Source of the DNA: Myxococcales bacterium
GTDB lineage: Bacteria; Myxococcota_A; Polyangia; Haliangiales; Haliangiaceae
Assembly: GCA_016794525.1 (NCBI GenBank)
Contig: JAEUJY010000142.1
Span: 1-64,000 of the forward strand
Direction: 5' to 3'
DNA length: 64,000 nt
Made by a program: the position numbers and the translations under genes. The notes beneath the pieces were generated by a model. The model had not been told where the DNA came from. It saw nothing but the letters and a program-made list of their open reading frames with translations, and made no database searches. How positions within the stretch are numbered: position 1 is the stretch's first letter; each line of letters starts with the position of its first letter. Shown here in pieces: positions 57,491 through 64,000 of the stretch.

Positions 57491-58926
57491 CAGCTGTATT
57501 GCACGGAGTAGGAGATGGTCTTGGACTCGCCCTTGCCCAGCCGCACCCGCCACTCCTGGACGCGATCGTCGGCGCGGGTCCCCTTGACGCTCTCGCGGGT
57601 CAGCTTCCAGGTGTGCCAGCGGTACATCGCCTCGCGGACGACGACGTCGGCGGCCGCGGCGCCGTCGTTGGTGACGGTCAGCTCGACGTCCTCGCGCAGC
57701 GCCCGGCCCGACGGCTCGAGTTGGCACTGCGCGCGGTTGCGCTCGCCCGAGACCGTGACGTCGGCGCCCGACAGCGCGATCCGGACCACGCCGGTCGACG
57801 CGTTGGCGCGCAGCTCGTCGGTGCCGACCACCGTCAGCTCCTTGCCGACCCGGCGCAGCAGCCGCACCCGGCCGCTGGGCAGCGGCGCGCCGGCCTCGAT
57901 CTCGAGGTACTGGCCGGTGCGCGGGTTGAGCGGCTCGTAGGCGTCGCAGTCGGAGGTGGCCTGGGCGTTGTCGGCGCCCGCGCCCTCGGCCAGCGCCTCG
58001 AAGACCTGGGTCTGCTTGGCCTTGGCGCCGACCTTCTTGGGCGCCAGCTCGACCTGCACGGTCTGGCCGGCGCGCAGCGCGATCTTGCCGGCGATCTTCC
58101 ACTCCTGCGGCTTGGTCCGGCTGGGCCGGCCCGGGGCCAGCCCCAGCGTCGCGAAGACCCCGTCGCCGCCGCCGGCGGTCAGCGTCAGATCGGCGTCGGT
58201 GAAGTCCGAGCCGGTGTCGTTGCTGATCGTCGCCCACGCCGACAGGTCGACGGAGCCGTCCTCGCCGAGCACCGCCGAGTAGTCGGGCTGCCAGGCCAGC
58301 CCGTCGGTGCGGTAGCTGACGACGACGTCGTGGCGGCCGGGCTTGGCGGTGGTGATGCGCCACTCGAGCGTCGGCTCCTGATCGACCGACGCGGTCGGCA
58401 GCTTGATGCCGAGCAGCTGCGGCCCGCGCGGCACGATGTGCGCGGCGTGGTCGTCGCTGTCGATCACCAGCGCGTCGGCCGACAGCGCCCGCAGCGTGCC
58501 GGCCAGCTCGCCGCTGGCCAGCGTGATGACGACCGGCTTGCCGAGCTGGCGGAACAGCAGCGCCTCGGGGTTGATGACGTCGTTGACCAGGCGCTGCTCG
58601 ACGACGCGGGTCCCGGTCGGGTCGGTGGCGCTGCGGAACTCGACGGTGGCGGCGTCGAGCAGCGCCGCGACGCCGGGGAACTTGACGACGCCGTCGGCGC
58701 CGACGTCGATCGTGCGCTCGTGGGTGACGTAGGCGCTGGTGGCCGGCGGCGCCACCGCGCCGTAGCCCTCGCCGCCGTAGGCGGGATCGACCGTGGTCGG
58801 TCGCTTGATGCTGATCATGGTGGCGCGATCGCGCCCGCCGGCCGCGGCGTGACCGGCGACCGCCGCCGCGAGCGCGGCGCCGACGCCGACGAAGACCAGG
58901 GCGCGCTGGCCGGGCGATGAGCTCAT
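57487..58926 (-). CDS. DUF4139-type exported protein, first of a pair
   Basis: 479 residues with an N-terminal signal/anchor helix (ALVFVGVGAALAAAVAG). DUF4139 features include ITLASGELAGTLRALSADALVI, VSYRTDGLAWQPDYSAVL, WATISNDTGSDFTDADLTL, an Ala/Gly linker, and a last domain DVELTVTNDGAAAADVVVREAMYRWHTW ending ISYSVQYSW. The repeated pattern YRTD-LAW-Y and ND-G-DF is shared with the next gene, so the pair arose by tandem duplication. It leads an operon with the lipoprotein paralogue and an ABC exporter. TACACT lies 8 nt before the ATG. Confidence 0.82.
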   Translation of the reverse strand: MSSSPGQRALVFVGVGAALAAAVAGHAAAGGRDRATMISIKRPTTVDPAYGGEGYGAVAPPATSAYVTHERTIDVGADGVVKFPGVAALLDAATVEFRSATDPTGTRVVEQRLVNDVINPEALLFRQLGKPVVITLASGELAGTLRALSADALVIDSDDHAAHIVPRGPQLLGIKLPTASVDQEPTLEWRITTAKPGRHDVVVSYRTDGLAWQPDYSAVLGEDGSVDLSAWATISNDTGSDFTDADLTLTAGGGDGVFATLGLAPGRPSRTKPQEWKIAGKIALRAGQTVQVELAPKKVGAKAKQTQVFEALAEGAGADNAQATSDCDAYEPLNPRTGQYLEIEAGAPLPSGRVRLLRRVGKELTVVGTDELRANASTGVVRIALSGADVTVSGERNRAQCQLEPSGRALREDVELTVTNDGAAAADVVVREAMYRWHTWKLTRESVKGTRADDRVQEWRVRLGKGESKTISYSVQYSW

Positions 58927-58934
58927 CGCCGCGC

Positions 58935-58940
58935 AGTGTA
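58935..58940 (-). promoter_or_regulatory. -10-like TAnnnT box for the DUF4139-ABC operon
   Basis: TACACT on the minus strand ends 8 nt before the ATG at 58926. It lies in the 89-base divergent region shared with the STAND-HEAT gene. Confidence 0.5.
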
Positions 58941-59002
58941 CCAGCCCGACCGCGCTGGTGCCTTCGCGCGGCCGCGCGGGCGATGCGCGACCGCGACCGG
59001 TA

Positions 59003-59008
59003 TATAGT
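59003..59008 (+). promoter_or_regulatory. -10-like TAnnnT box for the STAND-HEAT gene
   Basis: TATAGT, within TATATAGT, ends 7 nt before the GTG at 59016, predicting a leaderless message and supporting this start over in-frame starts up to 33 codons upstream. Confidence 0.55.
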
Positions 59009-59015
59009 GCCGCCC

Positions 59016-62000
59016 GTGGCTCCGGCGTCTGCGGCTCCCCTGCGTGGCATCGCCCCCTACGACGAGGGCGATCGCGGCGCGCTGACCGGGCGCGACAACG
59101 AGCGCGACGAGCTGGTGCGGGCGATCCTGCAGGACAGCTTCCGCGCCGGGCTGCTGTACGGCGAGCGCGGGGCGGGCAAGACCTCGCTCTTGCACGCCGG
59201 CGTCATCCCCGAGCTGCGCGACCAGGGGGTGACGGTGGTGGTGGCCGACGATCTGGCGGCGCCGGCCGAGGCGCTGGCCCGCGGCATGGCGGCCGGCGGC
59301 GCCCGGGCCACGCCCGGCGAGGCGGCGTCGGCGTTCCTGGCGCGGGTGGTGTCGAACCTGGCGCCGGGCCAGCTCGCGGTGTTCGTCCTCGACGACGCCG
59401 ATCTGATGATCGGCGCCGGCGGCGACGCGGTGGTCGGCGAGCTCAACGAGGTCTACGCCCGCGTGGTCGGCCGCTCGGGCGGCCGGGCCCGCTTCGTCTT
59501 CGCGTGCGCCAGCGAGCGGGTGCACCGGCTGGGCGCCCTCGAGCGCCGGACCGGCTCGCTGTTCCCGCCGACGGCGCGGTTCGAGCTGGGCCGGTGGTCG
59601 GCGCCGCAGGCCGCCGACGTGCTGGGCCGGGTGCTGGCCGAGGCCGGCGTGGCGTGCGAGCCGGGGCTGGCCGAGGCGGTCGCCGCGGCGCTGCACGGCG
59701 AGGCCGGCGTGCTGCCGGCGGCGCTGCAGCTGGTGGCGTGCGCGCTGCGCGACCAGCGCGTGAGCTCGCCGGTGGCGCTGCGCAAGCTGGGCGGCGTCGA
59801 CGAGCTGTGGCGGGCGTGGCTGGCGCAGCTGGCCCGGGCCCGCGGCGACGAGCGCGTCGGGCTGCGCACGCTGGGCGAGCTGGCCGACGCCGCGGTCACC
59901 GCCGCGGCGATCGCCGAGCGGCTGGCGGTCGCGGTCGGCGCGGTCGAGCCGGTGCTGGCGACGCTGGCCGAGCACGGCGCCGCCGTCCGCGCCGGCGACG
60001 GCTGGCAGCTGGCCCACGAAGTGCTGGTGGCGCCGGCCCGCGAGGTCACCGCGATCGAGCGCGCCCGCGCGCGCCGCGGCCAGGAGCTGCTCGGTCGCCG
60101 CGCCGAGCTGGGCGAGCGGCTGCGGCTAGCCGAGCTGTGGGCGGTGCAGCGCGAGGGCATCGTCGCGACCACCGCCGGCGAGCGCGCGGTGGTGGCGCGG
60201 TCGAAGCGCTTCGTCCGCAACGTCGGCATCGCCGCCGCCGCGGCGCCGCTCGTGCTGCTGGTGGCGCTGTGGTCGGCGCAGCGCGGCCACGCCTACCTCG
60301 ACGTCGAGCGGCGCGCCGGCGGCGATCGCGTCGTGGTCCGCGCCGGACGGCCGGGGCTGGCCGCGTTCGACTGGCTGCCCAGCTCGCCGGGTTTCGGCGA
60401 CGTGGTGGCCGATCCCGGGCTGTCGCGCGCGATGGTCGCGCCCAAGGCGTGGGGCCGGCTGCGCGATCGCGACGTCGTCACCAGCCTCGGCGGCTGGGGC
60501 GCGGCGATCGACGCGGTGCTCGAGCCGCGGCTGGGCGCGCTGGTCGCGTACGCGCAGACCGGCGACGCCGCCAAGCTCGAGGCGGTGGCCGCCACCGCCG
60601 CCAGCGACGACGAGCTGGCCGAGCTGCTGGCGATGGTCGCGCCGATCGCCCGCGGCGCCGACGGCGAGGTCCGCGTCGTCGAGGCCGCGCTGGCCAAGCC
60701 GTCGCCGGCGCTGCGCCAGGCCGCGATCACCGTCGCCGGCGCGGCGGCCGGGCGCCAGGACGGCGCCTACCGCGACACGCTGGTGCGGGCGCTGTCGTCG
60801 ACCGATCCCGAGCAGCGGCGGATCGCGATCACCGCGGTGCGGCGGCTGGCGCCAGCCACCGCGCGCGGGCTGATCGACGCCGCGCTGGCCAAGGATCCGG
60901 AGCCGGCGGCGCGCCGCGAGCTGCTGGTCGAGGTCGCCGGCGCGGTCGCCGACGACGTCGAGCCGGCGGTCGACGACGCCGCGGCGATCCTGGCCGATCC
61001 CGACGCCAGCGCCGGGCTGCGCGAGCGGGCCAAGGTCGAGCTGCGTCGGGCGATCCGCGGCGAGCGGGCGGCGGCGGCGGCGGCGGCGCTGGCGGTGTCG
61101 AAGGTGTGGAGCGACGAGCGGGCGCCGACCGAGGCGCGGGTGTTCGCGATCAAGCTGGTGGCCGACGAGTTCGACATCGGCACCGGCGGCGCGCCGACGC
61201 TGGCGCCGGCCGCCCAGGCCGCGCTGTCGGCGCGGGCCGAGGTGGTGCGGGCGGCGGTGCTGCCGCTGTACGCGCGAGCGGCGCCGGCCGAGGCCGCGCC
61301 CGAGATCCAGCGGCTGGCCGGCGAGCGGCTGAGCCGGACGATGCGGGTCGCGGTGACGCTGGCGTGGGGCGAGCTGGCGCGCGCCCACGTCGCGGCGGCG
61401 GCGCCGGCGCTCGATCGCCTGCTCAAGGACGAGGCGTTCGAGGTGCGCGCGGCGGCGGCCGAGGCCTCGGGCTTCCTCGGGCGGCCGGCCCAGGAGGCGC
61501 TGATCAAGCTGGTCAAGATGGACCGCATCGAGGTCGCCGTCGGCGCGTGCCGCGGGCTGGCCAACAGCGCCGCGGTCGGCGCGTCGGTCAACGTCGCCGT
61601 CGACGGCATCGCCCAGCTGTGGAAGCGCAAGGGCAAGGCCCGGCGCGAGGCCGCGACGGTGTTCGCCGAGATGGCGCGGCGCCAGCCCGGCCCGGTGATG
61701 AACTACCTAGTGGCGTCGGCGCGCACGCCCGAGGACGCGGCGCTGCACCCGATCGGCACCGCCGGGCTGTGCGCGGCGGCGGCCAACGGCAACGCCGAGG
61801 CGCGGCGCCAGCTGCTCAAGGTCGCCGACGATCCGTCGGCCGAGGTCCGGCGCATGGTCATCGCGTGCGCCGCCGACGGCCCCCAGGCCGGCACCAGCGG
61901 CGTCGCCGCGGCGTCGCGGCTGCTGCGCGATCCCGACGCGTCGATCCGCGTCGAGGCGGCCCGGGTGCTGGCGCAGGCGGTGGCGCGCGGCGGCAAGATC

Positions 62001-62927
62001 TCGGCGGGCGTCGGCGACGGCCTGGTGACGCTGGTGGCCGACGGCGATCGCGACGTGCGCGCCGTGGCGATCCGGGCGATCGCGGCGATGGCCGCCGACG
62101 CGCCCAAGGGCGCGGGCGCGGCGCTGACCAAGGCCTTCGCCACCGCCGACGAGTCGGAGAAGCTGTTGCTGTTGCGCACCGGCCGCGCGATCGGCGTGAC
62201 CGATCTGGTCGAGCACGCGATCGCCGACGCGTCGCCGCTGGTGCGGGTCGAGGCGGTCGACACCGCGCTCGCCACCGGCACCCGGGCCGCGGCGACGGTG
62301 GCGTCGGCGCTGGCCGACGCCGACCCGCAGGTGCGCCGCGCGGTGCTCGATCGCCTGGGCGGCGGCCAGGACAAGCTCGAGGCCGCCGATCTCGATCGCG
62401 CGCTGGCGCTGGCGGTGCGCGACCCCGATCCCGAGCTGCGCCAGCTGGCGCTGACGACGCTGGCGCGGGTGGCGCCCAAGGACGCGGTGGCCGCGCGGCT
62501 GGGCCGGGCGCTGGTGGCGCGCGCCGAGCGCGAGCGGGCGCAGGCGGCGGCGGCGGCGATCGGCCTGGTCGAGCGCGACGCGCCGCTGGCGGTGAAGCTC
62601 CTGACCCCGCTGCTCGACGATCCCTCGCACGACGTGCGGGTGGCGCTGGTGGCGTCGCTGGGCGCGGCCTACGCCGCGGTGAACTCGCCCGAGCAGCTGG
62701 CCAACCTGCTGACCCACGCCGAGGGCCACGCGATGCGCCGGCTGGCGGCGGCCGCGGCGTTCGTGATGCTGGCCCGCACCGACGCCGGCCGGGCCGCGGC
62801 GACGGTGGCGCTGGGCAAGGTCGCCGAGCGCGGGCCGGTGATGGCGCGGCGGACCGCGCAGCTGTCGCTCGGCCTGATCAAGGCCAACGCCGACGGCATC
62901 GGCTTCTTCACGCTGCTCGTGCCGTGA
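59016..62927 (+). CDS. STAND-type ATPase with membrane helix and HEAT-repeat array
   Basis: 1303 residues. The N-terminal ATPase has [12 protein letters not shown], Walker [10 protein letters not shown] near 45-53 and Walker B-like [12 protein letters not shown], followed by winged-helix-like and Ala-rich helical parts. A single membrane helix lies near 400-420 ([15 protein letters not shown]). The remaining 850 residues are HEAT-like repeats ([63 protein letters not shown]), probably on the other side of the membrane. STAND proteins are signal-gated ATPase switches, including many bacterial immunity and cell-fate proteins. The layout resembles the ATPase part of the kinase-STAND-FGE protein in this window, without the kinase. 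Its stop directly abuts the QueF stop (TGATCA). Confidence 0.82.
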   Translation: MAPASAAPLRGIAPYDEGDRGALTGRDNERDELVRAILQDSFRAGLLYGERGAGKTSLLHAGVIPELRDQGVTVVVADDLAAPAEALARGMAAGGARATPGEAASAFLARVVSNLAPGQLAVFVLDDADLMIGAGGDAVVGELNEVYARVVGRSGGRARFVFACASERVHRLGALERRTGSLFPPTARFELGRWSAPQAADVLGRVLAEAGVACEPGLAEAVAAALHGEAGVLPAALQLVACALRDQRVSSPVALRKLGGVDELWRAWLAQLARARGDERVGLRTLGELADAAVTAAAIAERLAVAVGAVEPVLATLAEHGAAVRAGDGWQLAHEVLVAPAREVTAIERARARRGQELLGRRAELGERLRLAELWAVQREGIVATTAGERAVVARSKRFVRNVGIAAAAAPLVLLVALWSAQRGHAYLDVERRAGGDRVVVRAGRPGLAAFDWLPSSPGFGDVVADPGLSRAMVAPKAWGRLRDRDVVTSLGGWGAAIDAVLEPRLGALVAYAQTGDAAKLEAVAATAASDDELAELLAMVAPIARGADGEVRVVEAALAKPSPALRQAAITVAGAAAGRQDGAYRDTLVRALSSTDPEQRRIAITAVRRLAPATARGLIDAALAKDPEPAARRELLVEVAGAVADDVEPAVDDAAAILADPDASAGLRERAKVELRRAIRGERAAAAAAALAVSKVWSDERAPTEARVFAIKLVADEFDIGTGGAPTLAPAAQAALSARAEVVRAAVLPLYARAAPAEAAPEIQRLAGERLSRTMRVAVTLAWGELARAHVAAAAPALDRLLKDEAFEVRAAAAEASGFLGRPAQEALIKLVKMDRIEVAVGACRGLANSAAVGASVNVAVDGIAQLWKRKGKARREAATVFAEMARRQPGPVMNYLVASARTPEDAALHPIGTAGLCAAAANGNAEARRQLLKVADDPSAEVRRMVIACAADGPQAGTSGVAAASRLLRDPDASIRVEAARVLAQAVARGGKISAGVGDGLVTLVADGDRDVRAVAIRAIAAMAADAPKGAGAALTKAFATADESEKLLLLRTGRAIGVTDLVEHAIADASPLVRVEAVDTALATGTRAAATVASALADADPQVRRAVLDRLGGGQDKLEAADLDRALALAVRDPDPELRQLALTTLARVAPKDAVAARLGRALVARAERERAQAAAAAIGLVERDAPLAVKLLTPLLDDPSHDVRVALVASLGAAYAAVNSPEQLANLLTHAEGHAMRRLAAAAAFVMLARTDAGRAAATVALGKVAERGPVMARRTAQLSLGLIKANADGIGFFTLLVP

Positions 62928-63278
62928 TCACGGCGCGGTGACGGTCACCGTCGTGGTGATGCCGCCGCGGACCCAGAACTTCGCCGTCACGGTGATCGCG
63001 CGCGGCGCGATCGTCGCCACCAGGTGGTCGCAGATCTGGTTGGTGACCGCCTCGTGGAACGCGCCCTGGTCGCGGAAGCTCCACAGGTAGAGCTTGAGCG
63101 ACTTCAGCTCGACGCACAGCTCGGCCGGCGTGTACGCGATCGTGATCGTCGCGAAGTCGGGCTGGCCGGTGATCGGGCACAGGCACGTGAACTCGGGGCA
63201 CTCGAAGTGGATCAGGTAGTCGCGCCCCGGCCGCGGGTTGGGGAACGTGTCGAGCGCGGTGGTCGGCTGCGTGGTCAT
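62928..63278 (-). CDS. queF: NADPH-dependent 7-cyano-7-deazaguanine reductase (QueF, short type)
   Basis: 116 residues, the size of type I (YkvM-like) QueF. It reduces the nitrile of preQ0 to the amine preQ1 in queuosine synthesis using NADPH. Visible motifs are [16 protein letters not shown] with the catalytic Cys34 and Asp41, [19 protein letters not shown] (the family SLK...S-F-HE substrate-binding segment, Glu76), and [12 protein letters not shown]. No other queuosine gene is nearby. Convergent with the STAND-HEAT gene with zero bases between the stops. Confidence 0.95.
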   Translation of the reverse strand: MTTQPTTALDTFPNPRPGRDYLIHFECPEFTCLCPITGQPDFATITIAYTPAELCVELKSLKLYLWSFRDQGAFHEAVTNQICDHLVATIAPRAITVTAKFWVRGGITTTVTVTAP

Positions 63279-63470
63279 GGCCCGGGTGTCTAACCCCGGG
63301 CGGCGGCGCTGTCGAGCGGCGCGGCGACGCCCCGGGGAGGGGCGCCACTGTCTCGCGTCGCGGGGGGGCGGCTCGATCCCGGCTTCGCCCGACGTCCCCG
63401 ACGGGCCGTCGCGGTTCATGCGGCGCGGTGAGCCACCTGCCTCCACCTGGGCTCGGCGACGAGCCCCCTG

Positions 63471-63503
63471 AAAAGACCACGGGCCCGCCGAAGCGAGCCC
63501 GTG
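63471..63503 (-). terminator. Intrinsic-terminator-like hairpin reading leftward
   Basis: On the minus strand CACGGGC pairs with GCCCGTG (7 bp), extended after one mismatch by 3 more pairs around a four-base loop, and is followed by GTCTTTTC. The T-run is short, so termination strength is uncertain. It lies upstream of queF on the same strand and would insulate it from a transcript arriving from about 63.6-63.9 kb. Confidence 0.45.
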
Positions 63504-63567
63504 TAGCTAGTGCCTCACGGATCCGGCAGCGGACCCGCTTGCTCTTGCATACGAAGGGATCGGCCCG

Positions 63568-63609
63568 CTACGGCCGGCCCTCCTCAGAGCGACGTTTGGT
63601 ACTCGGCAT
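63568..63609 (-). CDS. Possible 13-residue peptide with strong ribosome site
   Basis: ATG at 63609 is preceded, 9 nt away, by AGGGGAGGA (63619-63627), one of the best Shine-Dalgarno sequences in the window. The frame gives MPSTKRRSEEGRP and stops 65 bases before the leftward hairpin. It could be a leader peptide or small basic peptide; it could also be chance, since the frame is open far upstream. Confidence 0.25.
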   Translation of the reverse strand: MPSTKRRSEEGRP

Positions 63610-63891
63610 GTCTCGCGTTCCTCCCCTGGCATAGGCCAGAGCCCGGCGGACGGCCCGCAGGCAAGCGGCTCCCGTTGGCCGGGCCTTCGTGATGGGCGCT
63701 ACGGCCCGTTTCGAAGCCCACCCAGCGCAGTCGCCGTCTGGCGATGCCCGGTGTTCTCGGCGACATGGTCGCAAGGAAGATCCTAGGGCATGTCGAGCGG
63801 GTTGGCCAGCACGAGTTTCGGGGGCGGCGATCGGCAGAGGTTTGCCGGCGTCGCCGCTGGACCCGGCGCGGCGGCGATCGATGATCGCCGC

Positions 63892-64000
63892 ATGAAGCAC
63901 CCCGCGTTGCCTCGCCTCGCCCTCGCCCTCGCCGCCGCCCTCGCGGTCGCGCTCGGCGCCGCGGCCCCCGCACAGGCCAAGCCCGACGCCAAGCAGGCCA
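63892..64000 (+). CDS. Start of an exported protein (partial)
   Basis: The ATG at 63892 begins MKHPALPRLALALAAALAVALGAAAPAQAKPDAKQA before the window ends, a classic Sec signal peptide with a likely cut after AQA. Nothing of the mature domain is visible, so no function can be given. Confidence 0.65.
   Translation, partial: MKHPALPRLALALAAALAVALGAAAPAQAKPDAKQA

Larger units (their letters stand above)
63279..63891. other. Gene-free stretch with less GC bias
   Basis: About 610 bases with no convincing protein gene. The open frames here lack family features and overlap each other on both strands. It holds a hairpin with a short T-run on the minus strand (63471-63503), a 13-codon minus-strand frame behind a strong Shine-Dalgarno (63568-63627), and several GC-rich palindromic segments between 63630 and 63720. 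A small RNA or leader region reading leftward is possible; I could not match tmRNA, RNase P RNA or a tRNA to it. Confidence 0.5.

Noticed and set aside
63300-63890. tmRNA, RNase P RNA or tRNA in the gene-free stretch
   Set aside because: I looked on both strands for the conserved ends and T-arm patterns of these RNAs and did not find a consistent fold.

Overview
The window is extremely GC-rich, densely packed DNA whose gene content points to the Myxococcota, most likely a Haliangium/Kofleriaceae-like lineage. This is inferred from family content, not from a marker gene. The evidence is several Hanks-type Ser/Thr kinases, FHA-domain sigma-54 activators, many lipoproteins, MYXO-CTERM-like tails, an ADYC-type secreted protein, DUF4139 proteins, STAND ATPases and very large TPR/HEAT proteins. 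I found no tRNA, rRNA, CRISPR array, IS element or prophage. Many genes overlap by ATGA or GTGA, and most long open frames opposite real genes are GC-driven shadows.

Layout. 0-2.7 kb: the end of an unknown basic protein, then a heme A/cytochrome oxidase assembly operon (ctaA, ctaB, DUF420). 2.7-13 kb: signalling, with a kinase carrying a beta-propeller, an ADYC secreted protein, a kinase-STAND ATPase-FGE fusion, and a divergent FHA/sigma-54 activator. 13-24.4 kb: lipoproteins, a thiolase, a PQQ-like propeller lipoprotein, a three-gene operon with a TPR protein, a heparinase II/III-like secreted enzyme, and a lipoprotein gene with an apparent frameshift. 24.4-28.7 kb (minus): a coupled operon for polysaccharide work (glycosyltransferase, Gfo/Idh-epimerase fusion, acyltransferase). 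28.9-32.6 kb: a large modular protein with a composition shift at its C-terminus, facing an FGE-like lipoprotein.

32.7-36.6 kb: PP2C phosphatase, FHA/sigma-54 activator and a kinase, the last two fired from an overlapping divergent promoter. 36.8-42.7 kb: the most striking locus, a 1585-residue DUF4157 protein with three HExxH motifs and a C-terminal His-His nuclease-like tip, translationally coupled to a HEAT-repeat protein; it reads as a polymorphic toxin and immunity pair. 42.7-45.7 kb: two tandem SPFH proteins and a secreted protein. 45.7-54.2 kb: a STAS/zinc-ribbon/tail-anchor protein, a 54-residue CxxC protein and a 2111-residue TPR protein in one coupled minus-strand operon, with a divergent HATPase protein; this resembles a partner-switching module. 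54.2-58.9 kb (minus): two DUF4139 proteins coupled to an ABC exporter. 59-64 kb: a STAND-HEAT ATPase, QueF, a gene-free stretch and the start of a secreted protein.

A window-wide signal is a TAnnnT hexamer 6-9 nt before the start codon of at least 12 operon-leading genes on both strands. This suggests that leaderless or near-leaderless transcription is common in this organism, and it was used to choose some starts.
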